Positions 7,530 through 14,885 of a stretch of 29,796 bases of DNA are shown piece after piece. The notes below the pieces were generated by a model. The model had not been told where the DNA came from. It saw only the letters and a program-made list of their open reading frames with translations, and made no database searches. Source of the DNA: Parcubacteria group bacterium GW2011_GWA2_45_30 (GTDB lineage Bacteria > Patescibacteriota > Minisyncoccia > Sungbacterales > HO2-52-23); assembly GCA_001001625.1 (NCBI GenBank), contig LCKU01000007.1, forward strand, positions 1 through 29,796, given 5' to 3'. The translations under genes and the position numbers were made by a program. Each line of letters begins with the position of its first letter. Position 1 is the stretch's first letter.

Positions 7530-7558
7530 TTTACTTTTTATTGAAAATAGTGTATAAT
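7530..7558 (+). promoter_or_regulatory. Promoter of the 7.6-kb envelope cluster
   Basis: TTTACT at 7530-7535, a 17-base spacer and a consensus TATAAT at 7553-7558. The predicted start near 7565 gives a leader of about 55 AT-rich bases before the ATG at 7620, with no Shine-Dalgarno. Confidence 0.75.
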
Positions 7559-7619
7559 ATAAGAACCAACGAAATTATATATGTTTGCCTTATAAAAGTT
7601 AAACATTTAAGATATATTC

Positions 7620-9884
7620 ATGGGACCAGAGGGGCCTAAAAAATCATCTAAAAAAGACGACATGGACAATCCAAAGAAAAAATCAGGCAAGTTGTCCACG
7701 GAAAAGCCCGATGAAAAAAAACCGGGGGATTTAGAAGTGCCCATAAATGGATCGGAGAAGAAGCCGCGTAAAAAATCAACGAAAAAGGAAAAAGAGCAGG
7801 AAAGCGCGACTGAATTACCGGCGGAGAAGCTGATTGAGAAAAAGCCGGATGAAAAAGCTGAAAAATCAAAAGATAAAGATGGAGATGAAGTTCGACTGAA
7901 AATGGAGGCGGATAAACAAAAAGAAATTCGCCGAAAGGAATTTATAAAAAAATACGAAGGTTTATTCGGTAAAGGAGAAACCGGTGAAGAGCACGTGCGC
8001 TTTTTGTCTATTCAATTTGGCATGGATTCGGAAAGAATAAATGAGGAGATAAAAAAGCAAGAAGATTTGGAAAAAGATAAGCCGCATCCGGTACGGGCGC
8101 AAAATATTGAGGATCTGCGGCAGGCGTTAAAGCTTGTGGAGCGTGAAATTGAACAAGAGTCCACAAAATCCGATGAAACCGTTGAATCAAAAACCGTTGG
8201 AGGTCAGGAACAGACAGGATCAACAGAGGGCCAGACGGCCGAAGTAAAGTCGTTCAAAGAAACCGATCCACAAAAAATATTTGAGCACGCTTTGGACTCT
8301 TATGCTCAAGAAAAAAAATTGGATGAGATCTCCATAAATCATATCCGAGCTTTTACGGATTATCGCGGCGTAGATCCCAAAGAGTTGAAACGCCAGCTTC
8401 GTTTCATGCGGCTTATGGAATTGAATGATAAAGATACGCAGCTTGCTGATGCCTTAACCGAGATTATAAAAATCATGGAAAAAAAACCTGGAGCGGGAGA
8501 ACCCATGAAAAAAGAAGAAAAAAGCGCGGTTGGCCAGGAAAAAAAAGTGGAAACAGTTCCGCCGGAAGAGAAATCCAAAAAATCCCGCAAAAAATCTACA
8601 AAAAAAGACGAAAAGGCGGGAGCGGGCGAAGAGAAGAAAAAACCGACTAGAGCGAGAAAAGACGGGGATGGTAAAAAAGAGCAAGAGGAAGAGAAAAAGC
8701 GAAAAGATGAAGAAGGGAAAATTAAAAAGTTTATGGAAGAAAATAAATTTGAAGATGCGGACGCAATTAAGCGCGAAATAGCGGAGATGAGAAAAAATGC
8801 GCCCAGAGAAAAAGTGCAGGGAAAATTCGGAGAAATAGAGAAAATAAAGTGGGATCCCGATACTGCCGAGCGGCACAAAATGCTTGTTAGGTCTTTTAGA
8901 TATTATATAGAAAAACCCGAAAATCTTGATAAAGAAATTGTGGAACTGCAAAAAAATATAGCCGATACCGAGACAAAATTAGCGAGTGGAAAAATGCCTG
9001 TTGAAGAGATGGGAGCCGCGGGTGAAAAACTTGACGAAATGCGGGAACGCCTTGAACTTCGCAAAAAACAAAGAGGCATTGAGCCCGGAGAAGAAGATGA
9101 ATCGCAAGCTGAAACCGGAAAAGAACTTATGGTTATCCGCGACCGGGTTATAGCGGAAATGGCGCAGGGAAAATCTCTGGTTGAGCGGCAAACCGAACTT
9201 GAGGGAATGGAACCGCGAAGTCCGCAAGAGCAGGCCGAACTGGATTATATAATCCGGGGCGGACGGATTAACGCAATTATTCAAATTTTTGTAAATGTGG
9301 AGGGCAAAGACAGCAAAGAATACTGGGAAAAACATGGAGCTTCATTTTTTGAAGGATATGAACAGGCGTTAAAAGATGCGACAGCCGGAGGCGTCAAAGA
9401 ACCGGATGCGGAAAAATTCGGTCTGAAATTATTGGAGTATTTGCCGGATGAAGGAAATCCCAAGATGGCGGAACTCAAAAAAGGCGGAGGCGAGGCGTTG
9501 AAAAAAATCACTGACGCGATTGGGGAAATATTTAAAGAAAAAAACCCGGCCGCGCGTGAAGAAAAAAGCGGAGAATCAAAAGAACTTCAGCAGATAAAAG
9601 ATATAATGGGCGAAGACGGGTTCAAAGAGTTTATGAAAACCCTTCTTGAGGCGAAAGAACGCAAGGAAAAAGGCGAGCTTACGCCCGAAGAAGCAGCCAA
9701 ACAAAAAGAAAAACTGGAAAAAGCCAAGGGCGCGATCGGCGGATCTATGGAAAAGGCCTGGTCCATCGCCGGCCTCGTGGGCATTATGCTTTTGCTTGGC
9801 TTGATTTTTATGATAATCGTGGAACTGGAAGCCCTTGATTTTATGCTTAAAAAGACAAAGGGAGGCAAAGGAGGCATATTTTAA
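7620..9884 (+). CDS. Large Lys/Glu-rich coiled-coil protein with a C-terminal membrane anchor
   Basis: No family is recognised for this 754-residue protein. It is extremely rich in Lys and Glu. Two similar low-complexity blocks (about residues 1-90 and 285-375) share the box KKxRKKSTKK, suggesting an internal duplication. Between and after them lie predicted helical coiled-coil segments (for example IVELQKNIADTETKLASGK). One membrane helix lies near residues 713-740 (AGLVGIMLLLGLIFMIIVEL), followed by a short basic tail, KKTKGGKGGIF. This is the layout of a tail-anchored protein with a long cytoplasmic rod. The stop TAA is immediately followed by the next ATG, so it heads an operon. No ribosome site precedes the chosen ATG; an in-frame ATG at 7662 is an alternative. 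Role unknown, possibly structural at the envelope. Confidence 0.8.
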   Translation: MGPEGPKKSSKKDDMDNPKKKSGKLSTEKPDEKKPGDLEVPINGSEKKPRKKSTKKEKEQESATELPAEKLIEKKPDEKAEKSKDKDGDEVRLKMEADKQKEIRRKEFIKKYEGLFGKGETGEEHVRFLSIQFGMDSERINEEIKKQEDLEKDKPHPVRAQNIEDLRQALKLVEREIEQESTKSDETVESKTVGGQEQTGSTEGQTAEVKSFKETDPQKIFEHALDSYAQEKKLDEISINHIRAFTDYRGVDPKELKRQLRFMRLMELNDKDTQLADALTEIIKIMEKKPGAGEPMKKEEKSAVGQEKKVETVPPEEKSKKSRKKSTKKDEKAGAGEEKKKPTRARKDGDGKKEQEEEKKRKDEEGKIKKFMEENKFEDADAIKREIAEMRKNAPREKVQGKFGEIEKIKWDPDTAERHKMLVRSFRYYIEKPENLDKEIVELQKNIADTETKLASGKMPVEEMGAAGEKLDEMRERLELRKKQRGIEPGEEDESQAETGKELMVIRDRVIAEMAQGKSLVERQTELEGMEPRSPQEQAELDYIIRGGRINAIIQIFVNVEGKDSKEYWEKHGASFFEGYEQALKDATAGGVKEPDAEKFGLKLLEYLPDEGNPKMAELKKGGGEALKKITDAIGEIFKEKNPAAREEKSGESKELQQIKDIMGEDGFKEFMKTLLEAKERKEKGELTPEEAAKQKEKLEKAKGAIGGSMEKAWSIAGLVGIMLLLGLIFMIIVELEALDFMLKKTKGGKGGIF

Positions 9885-10154
9885 ATGAATAAAGAATCTC
9901 TAAAAGAAGAAACTCCGGTAATATCTGTGGAAAAATCTCCTGAAGCCGCGGGAGGGAGATTTGAAAAGATGGAAAGTATTGTGCGATCGGATTTGGAGGT
10001 GGTGAATTTACGAACGCGCGAGGGGGGCGAAGAAGAGCAAAGGATACTTCGCGGGTTATGGGACAATTTTAATCTGGCGCCGCAGTTACAAAAGGCGCTG
10101 ATGGGAGCGGGGATCTTATTTTTCCTCGGGCGGGTGCGGATTTCCGTTAATTGA
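9885..10154 (+). CDS. Small membrane protein, probably the N-terminal half of a frameshifted gene
   Basis: The 89-residue frame starts directly after the stop of the preceding gene (TAA then ATG), a typical coupled start. An acidic N-terminus leads into a membrane helix, QLQKALMGAGILFFLG, near residues 68-83, and then a short unlikely tail, RVRISVN. The +1 frame from about 10132 reads GCGFPLIDVDIKGGLKF without interruption into the next frame, which looks like a natural continuation. A one-base insertion at CTCGGGCGGGTGCGG, or +1 frameshifting, would join both into a protein of about 155 residues with one membrane helix. No function recognised. Confidence 0.55.
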   Translation: MNKESLKEETPVISVEKSPEAAGGRFEKMESIVRSDLEVVNLRTREGGEEEQRILRGLWDNFNLAPQLQKALMGAGILFFLGRVRISVN

Positions 10155-10155
10155 C

Positions 10156-10356
10156 GTGGATATCAAGGGCGGATTGAAGTTTGAGCCGTATCAGCCGCCA
10201 CCGGAGCGATATGAATATATACAGCCGCGCTCCCGCGGCCGTGGCTGGGTGGATAGCGGCGGAGGCACTGGAACATGGCATGGATATGGAAGGCGTGACG
10301 ATAAGGTCAAGCCGATTTGGGAGAAAACAGGCCCCCGTCCGCGTAAGAAGAAGTGA
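10156..10356 (+). CDS. C-terminal half of the split membrane protein, or a separate small protein
   Basis: Read from a GTG at 10156 this gives 66 residues, rich in Pro, Gly, Tyr and Arg (GLKFEPYQPPPERYEYIQPR; then GWVDSGGGTGTWHGYGRRDD) with a basic end, GPRPRKKK. The frame is open further upstream and reads sensibly (GFPLIDVDIKGG) into the membrane helix of the preceding frame. The GTG has no ribosome site. I therefore favour one gene covering 9885-10356 with a +1 shift near 10131. If separate, it would be a small basic, probably membrane-proximal protein. Confidence 0.45.
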   Translation: MDIKGGLKFEPYQPPPERYEYIQPRSRGRGWVDSGGGTGTWHGYGRRDDKVKPIWEKTGPRPRKKK

Positions 10357-10424
10357 AACATTATTGTGCATAAGATCAGATACATATTGTTGCAAAATTA
10401 TAATTATGATTTATCATTATCTAT

Positions 10425-13187
10425 ATGAGTGAAGAATTTCCTAAAAATACATCGGAAAAACCACCTGAGGGTGGAGATGATGCAATTTCAGCTCCATCCT
10501 CGGCTGAAGCATCTCCTGTTGTGAGGGAAAGTGAGGACGAAGAATTTGCGCGGCTTTCGGAAGGGCGCCGAAAGTGGAATTTAAGCAAGGGTGAAACAGA
10601 GCGTCTTGAAGAGCTTGAAGAGTTAGAGCGGCAACGGGTTCAAAAAACAAAGGGGGCGGAAGTTACTCTAATGCCGCCGGTTAGCGCAGAGCAAACAACT
10701 CCCCCCCCGGAGAGCAAAATAGATCCGGTTTCAATATTTTCAGGGCTTTCTCCGCGAGAAGGATTGTCCAGAAAAAAAGCTGAACCAGAGCGCGTACCAG
10801 AAAAAGGTCCGGAAGAATTTGGTTCCGGAGATCAGGAATCTGGTCCTATAGTACGTGAATCCGCTGAAAACATTGCCAAACAGCGGTTATTTGCGTATCG
10901 CATGTGGAGCGGGGACTGGAAAGCCGCCGAAGTTCCGAAAGAAAAAGATAAACAAACTCCGGAAGCGATTGAGGCCAATGCCAAAGAGGTTTTTAAACTC
11001 CGCGGCGATGAGCTTGATGCATACGAAAAAGTATGCCGCACCCGATCGGCCCTGAAGAAACTGGAGAAAATCCGCGGGGGCGAAAAGGATTCGGGCGCCA
11101 AGGCGCGGGAAAAAATTGAGAAAGAAAAGGAGCTGATTGATGCCGAAAACAAATATCATACTGCGAAAGATGCGTATGAAAAGCGGCTGGACCGTTTCAA
11201 ACTGGATTTACTTAATGATTTCATAAAGAGCAACGAAGAAAAATACCCCGGCCTGACCAAAAAACAGCTGGCGGATGCGGCGCTTAAATGGCAGCATCAA
11301 TCTTTGCTTGAAACCATTCAAAATTTGGACGGTAATACGCGGTTGTTGGAACAGGAGCGCGAAAAAAACGCGCGTGAAATCGGAAGGTTGCGTAATATGT
11401 GGGAAAAATTCAATCAACTGCCGCAATGGCAAAAAGTTGGTATTGGTGTATTGGGTGCTGGCCTTATCGGCGCCGGAACTGTCGGGTTAGGAGGTATGGC
11501 ACTTTCTTTGTTCGGGTTTGCCGCGCCAAGCGGCGCGGCAGTTATGGGCGTCGGGGGAGCTTATATGTCGCGAAGAGCCAAAGGAGGTATTTTAGGAGCG
11601 GGTCTGCAGACCGCAGTTGATAAATTATGGATAAGTCCAAAATACGGTAAAGAACGGGGTAAAGTGAGTGAAGAAGAAAAACAAAAGACATTTGAGAATT
11701 TGAAAAACGAACTTAAAGATTATACGGGAAGCTGGATGGAGGATGATGAGAAAAAATTAAAGATGATGGAGATTATTGATAAAGACGCCAAAGGATATCG
11801 CGCGCGACTTGACGATGTTGCGCGCCGCGAAGGAAAAGTACGCGGCTGGTCGGCGCTGGCTACCGGTCTTATTGGCGGAGGATCAGTGGCAGTATATGAG
11901 AATTGGGATAATATAGTGAATATATTCACGGGCGCGCCCAAAGGAAACGCGATTGGCTTAATGGAGCGTCCAAAAGCCGAGGCAGTATCTGGTGCAGGGG
12001 CCATAGAACCATCTGACGTTGAAAAAGCTCAAGAGATGGACTATATTCCTTCGGAACCGTCATCTGTAGAAACTGCCCAGGATATGCAAAATATCGGAGC
12101 GGCCATTGAATCATCATCCGTGGAAACGGCCAAAGAAATGAGTATTGGGGCACAGGCAGACGCCTCGACAACAGGCCAAGAGGCTTATGATCCGCGCCTA
12201 CTCGTTGACATGGAGGGCGTTGCGGGACAAGACACTTCTTTGGCAGACAAAGTATTTACCGTACAGGAAGGCGATTCTATGTGGAAAATCACGCGTCAAA
12301 TAGTGAAAGACGGTTTGATTACCGAAGACCAATGGAAAGATGGCTGGCAAAATTCTATGGCGGAATTGACTAACGGCAAAAAAGTTCCTATTCATGAATT
12401 GGGCCTGATACATGCCGGAGATCAAGTGCGGGTCATAGAAGATACTGCTGGCCGAATTGATTTTATGGTTGAAGATTATTCGCACGACACCCTTAAACTT
12501 GCGGATAATGCCGGATACGCCGAGTATCTGGACAAGGCCGGAAAGCCCAAGCCCCAGTGGTTGCAGGATGCGCTGGCTATGAAAAGTGGTGTTAAGTCCG
12601 CTTTGGAACAAAATGCCGTTGCCCTGCAGGAAGCGGCTGTATCCGCGGTGTCTGATACCGGAGGCGAGATTGTGCGAGGCGATGCGGTTTATTTTTCCGA
12701 GGCGCTTCGTACTGAATTGCTGGAAAATTTCAATACAGGAACCTTGGCCGAACAGGAAGAAATTTTTGGAGAAATTACGCAAAGGCGTGGAATTTACGGG
12801 GACTTGGCTGGATTGGCCTATGATGATCCAACTAAGGCGCAGGATTACGCCCGTAGCGGAGTGGAAGTAATTGGTTTTGAAAATACGCTGAAGACCTCGG
12901 AGGTTTATTTGGCCAATCTGGAAGCATTCAATACCTTGCTTAAGGAAAACGAAATTTTTCCCTCATACTTTAATCGGGTGCGCGACGTGCGGGTGGGAGA
13001 ATTTATGGCATTGGCCAAAGGAGAAACATCATTTGCCGACTCGCCATTCGGATATTTACAAAATCAATTCCGTCTTTATCCGGACAAGTGGCAAAAAATA
13101 GCATCTCTTCTGGAGAAATACCAGCCGGGTCGACCGGAAAAGATGCTGACCTTGGGTAAATTCATTAAAGGTCTTGTTGGAGGATAA
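10425..13187 (+). CDS. Large coiled-coil membrane protein with a LysM-like domain
   Basis: The 920-residue protein is unassigned. Residues 1-330 are charged and helical (ETERLEELEELERQRVQKTK). A Gly-rich hydrophobic hairpin lies near 333-385 (GIGVLGAGLIGAGTVGLGG) and another segment near 472-490 (WSALATGLIGGGSVAVYENW). Residues about 527-575 hold three diverged copies of a unit ending in SSVETAQDM or SSVETAKEM. At about 605-680 a LysM-like module appears: VFTVQEGDSMWKITRQIVKD, ending in IHAGDQVRVIED. The C-terminal 250 residues are helical and unrecognised. LysM binds peptidoglycan, so the second half is probably extracytoplasmic and the N-terminal half cytoplasmic (inference). A TATAAT (10399-10404) lies just upstream without a clear -35. 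It belongs with the preceding charged proteins and the LysM protein at 13860. Confidence 0.75.
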   Translation: MSEEFPKNTSEKPPEGGDDAISAPSSAEASPVVRESEDEEFARLSEGRRKWNLSKGETERLEELEELERQRVQKTKGAEVTLMPPVSAEQTTPPPESKIDPVSIFSGLSPREGLSRKKAEPERVPEKGPEEFGSGDQESGPIVRESAENIAKQRLFAYRMWSGDWKAAEVPKEKDKQTPEAIEANAKEVFKLRGDELDAYEKVCRTRSALKKLEKIRGGEKDSGAKAREKIEKEKELIDAENKYHTAKDAYEKRLDRFKLDLLNDFIKSNEEKYPGLTKKQLADAALKWQHQSLLETIQNLDGNTRLLEQEREKNAREIGRLRNMWEKFNQLPQWQKVGIGVLGAGLIGAGTVGLGGMALSLFGFAAPSGAAVMGVGGAYMSRRAKGGILGAGLQTAVDKLWISPKYGKERGKVSEEEKQKTFENLKNELKDYTGSWMEDDEKKLKMMEIIDKDAKGYRARLDDVARREGKVRGWSALATGLIGGGSVAVYENWDNIVNIFTGAPKGNAIGLMERPKAEAVSGAGAIEPSDVEKAQEMDYIPSEPSSVETAQDMQNIGAAIESSSVETAKEMSIGAQADASTTGQEAYDPRLLVDMEGVAGQDTSLADKVFTVQEGDSMWKITRQIVKDGLITEDQWKDGWQNSMAELTNGKKVPIHELGLIHAGDQVRVIEDTAGRIDFMVEDYSHDTLKLADNAGYAEYLDKAGKPKPQWLQDALAMKSGVKSALEQNAVALQEAAVSAVSDTGGEIVRGDAVYFSEALRTELLENFNTGTLAEQEEIFGEITQRRGIYGDLAGLAYDDPTKAQDYARSGVEVIGFENTLKTSEVYLANLEAFNTLLKENEIFPSYFNRVRDVRVGEFMALAKGETSFADSPFGYLQNQFRLYPDKWQKIASLLEKYQPGRPEKMLTLGKFIKGLVGG

Positions 13188-13192
13188 TATTA

Positions 13193-13225
13193 TAACTACT
13201 AACTATAAACTACTAACTATTAACT
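13193..13225 (+). repeat. Short direct repeat between operon genes
   Basis: AACTACTAACTAT is repeated with small variation through the 44-base gap before the gene at 13232. It is low-complexity filler resembling other word-repeat spacers here, and no ribosome site is present. Confidence 0.6.
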
Positions 13226-13231
13226 AATTTT

Positions 13232-13561
13232 ATGGTAACTAAACAAATCCCTCTAAATATACAAAAATATCTAAAAGCCGATCTTTTTACCGAACTCGGA
13301 ATGAATAATTTAAACCCGGAAGAGCGGGTTTCAATGCTGGAAGCAATTGCCGGAGTGCTTCACCAGCGCGTAGCGCTTCGTCTAATGGCCGAGCTTTCCG
13401 ATGAGCAAAAAGATCAGTTGGAAACATTGGTGACGCGCCATCCGGATGATTCCGTGGCTATGGCCAGATTCCTGCAGTCCGAGGTCCCGAATATGGGCGA
13501 TATAGTAAACGAAGAAGCTGCGGCGTATAAAAAAACGCTGATTGACAGGATGAAGGCGTAA
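13232..13561 (+). CDS. DUF5663-like small protein
   Basis: The 109-residue protein resembles the CPR-associated DUF5663 pattern as I remember it: ELSDEQKDQLETLV, a short acidic turn (HPDDS), then ARFLQSEVPNMGDIVNEE and a Lys-rich helical end. It is all-helical, acidic and soluble, with no signal peptide. Homologues commonly appear near envelope or secretion-type clusters, but the molecular role is unknown. Its position after the coiled-coil/LysM protein, with a terminator 77 bases downstream, makes it the last gene of this operon. The family call rests on memory of the pattern and could be wrong. Confidence 0.65.
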   Translation: MVTKQIPLNIQKYLKADLFTELGMNNLNPEERVSMLEAIAGVLHQRVALRLMAELSDEQKDQLETLVTRHPDDSVAMARFLQSEVPNMGDIVNEEAAAYKKTLIDRMKA

Positions 13562-13594
13562 GTCGGAGATTGCTAAAAAATATATTAAAGGAAA

Positions 13595-13614
13595 CTTCTC
13601 GACTTCGCTCGAAG
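13595..13614. repeat. Small RPE-like palindrome, intergenic copy
   Basis: CTTCTCGACTTCGCTCGAAG is an imperfect palindrome of the same TCGA-centred type found inside rpsA (14921-14944), inside gyrA (19907-19926) and at 23993-24014. Confidence 0.55.
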
Positions 13615-13637
13615 AATAATTTAACATTCTCACATAT

Positions 13638-13668
13638 AAATGTGGCCCTTGTAAATCGGGCCGCATTT
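13638..13668 (+). terminator. Intrinsic terminator of the envelope operon
   Basis: AAATGTGGCCC and GGGCCGCATTT pair (11 bp, one G-T wobble) over a 9-base loop, followed by TGTTATGCTTTC. Confidence 0.75.
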
Positions 13669-13696
13669 TGTTATGCTTTCATCAGCTTATTTTTAA

Positions 13697-13860
13697 GAAA
13701 CTGTTGAATAAGTTTTTTCGTAGCGAAATTTCAGAATTTTGAAGCGAGCTTTATGAGACGCGACGCAGGCGTATATGGAAATATACGTCAAGGAGCGGCG
13801 AATAAAGCGTAGCCAAAATTCTTAAATTGCAGCCGAAAAGGGCTTATTTAATAGTTTCTA
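13697..13860. repeat. Large imperfect inverted repeat, structured RNA or MITE-like element
   Basis: The flanks (GAATAAG near 13705 and CTTATTT near 13844) begin long complementary arms that continue inward with mismatches: the TTCAGAATTTTG side pairs with CAAAATTCTTAAA, and CGAGCTTTAT with ATAAAGCG. The tip is CGTATAT-GGAA-ATATACG (13770-13787). The whole is about 150 bases folding on itself and touches the start of the next gene. It resembles non-autonomous palindromic elements or a structured RNA; I cannot identify a known class. Confidence 0.6.
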
Positions 13861-14738
13861 TGAGGTGTACCTTGAAAACGAAAAATATCCTGGCCATATC
13901 TTTTTTGGCGACCTTGGCTTTTGTTTTTGGTTCCGTAAATACGGTGAATACGCATGATACCATTTTGATAAAGGGAAACTACGCGTGGGAAGTTAAAGTA
14001 TTTCCCGCATCGGATTGTAAAGCCACCATCGAAGAAAACGAACATCCAAAGTGTGCCTACCACGTTGTAAAAAAGGGTGAAACTCTTTCGCGTATCGCGG
14101 TTCGTTATAGCGCCAAAGATTATCGCATGACAGTTGAAAATATTCTGGCTACGGGTAAAAACCGAACTGAAATCGCCAAACGCGTTACGCCGCGCCTAAA
14201 AAAGATTTCTGCCAAAGAAGGACATTGGATTTTTGAAGGGCAAGTTATTTTCCTTCCGCTTTCAACCACTACCGAAATTGCAGCTGCGAAAGCCATGGAG
14301 GCGGTTGCAAAAAAATCCGCGCAGGGCGTTCAAAATGTCGGTTTAAGCGAATTAGAACGGGTCATGTGGATTTTTATTGCAGTTCTCGTTTTGGTTATGG
14401 TTTATGGGATGATATCGATTTATCGCAAACTAAAAAGATATTCAGCGCCGCGCACTCCGCAGGATAGGGAAAACGCGATCAATCCCAAGGATTGGAAAAT
14501 GGATGAACAGGATAAAACGGAAGGTCCGGATAAGAAAACAAAGCCATCCGATTGGAATGATTGGGCACCCAAGATCCTACTCATCGGATTTACCCTTTTT
14601 GCGCTTACCTCGAACGCTTACGCCGGAGAAATCTCCGGAATACTCATTGATTTCGGATATTTTGGGCTTCTAACGCGGCCCGATTTCATCATGGGTATAC
14701 TGACAATAGTGTTATCTGTAAAAAATGAAAAATGTTAA
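13860..14738 (+). CDS. Secreted or membrane LysM-domain protein
   Basis: Residues 1-30 form a signal peptide or membrane anchor (KTKNILAISFLATLAFVFGS). A LysM module follows: CAYHVVKKGETLSRIAVRYS, ending about 65 residues later with GHWIFEGQVIFLP. LysM binds GlcNAc-containing glycans. After an Ala-rich linker comes a membrane helix (VMWIFIAVLVLVMVYGMISI), a hydrophilic stretch rich in Asp and Lys (MDEQDKTEGPDKKTKPSDWN), and two more hydrophobic segments. I chose the ATG at 13860; a TTG at 13872 with GAGGTG in front is equally plausible, while the in-frame TTG at 13827 lies within the upstream hairpin. The stop codon lies inside a perfect hairpin. Likely located at the cell surface with the 10425 protein. 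Confidence 0.75.
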   Translation: MRCTLKTKNILAISFLATLAFVFGSVNTVNTHDTILIKGNYAWEVKVFPASDCKATIEENEHPKCAYHVVKKGETLSRIAVRYSAKDYRMTVENILATGKNRTEIAKRVTPRLKKISAKEGHWIFEGQVIFLPLSTTTEIAAAKAMEAVAKKSAQGVQNVGLSELERVMWIFIAVLVLVMVYGMISIYRKLKRYSAPRTPQDRENAINPKDWKMDEQDKTEGPDKKTKPSDWNDWAPKILLIGFTLFALTSNAYAGEISGILIDFGYFGLLTRPDFIMGILTIVLSVKNEKC

Positions 14739-14757
14739 ACACCGAGTGTTTAACATT
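14731..14757 (+). terminator. Perfect hairpin containing the stop codon
   Basis: AATGTTAAACAC-CGA-GTGTTTAACATT is a perfect 12-bp stem, and the gene's TAA (14736-14738) lies in its left arm. The core recurs at 25200-25223 downstream of the last TrbC/VirB2-like gene. The tail (ACAACTTTATT) is a weak U-tract. Confidence 0.6.
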
Positions 14758-14772
14758 ACAACTTTATTAAGT

Positions 14773-14805
14773 TCAAAAAAACGCGGCGTCTGCGGACGTC
14801 GCGTT
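14773..14805 (-). terminator. Intrinsic terminator of rpsA
   Basis: On the minus strand AACGCGACGTC and GACGCCGCGTT pair (11 bp, one G-T wobble) over CGCA, followed by TTTTTTT. It lies about 60 bases past the rpsA stop. Confidence 0.85.
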
Positions 14806-14843
14806 ACTCGTTATCAGGAAACTATTGAATATTGAATGAATAT

Positions 14844-14885
14844 CGAAGTCCGACTTCAATAGCGCGCTATTGAAGTCGGACTTCG
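14844..14885. repeat. Second exact copy of the 42-bp perfect palindrome, overlapping the rpsA stop
   Basis: It is identical in all 42 positions to 5356-5397. The rpsA stop codon (14869-14867) and the last residues (NEVRLQ) are encoded inside it, so the element supplied the C-terminal end of S1. A partial copy of one half (AGTCGGACTTC) sits at the stop codon of the beta-CASP gene at 3822-3832. Confidence 0.9.

Noticed and set aside
8360..8951. Long minus-strand frames rich in Phe and Ser within the coiled-coil gene
   Set aside because: They mirror the Lys/Glu codons of the real gene and have no start signals.
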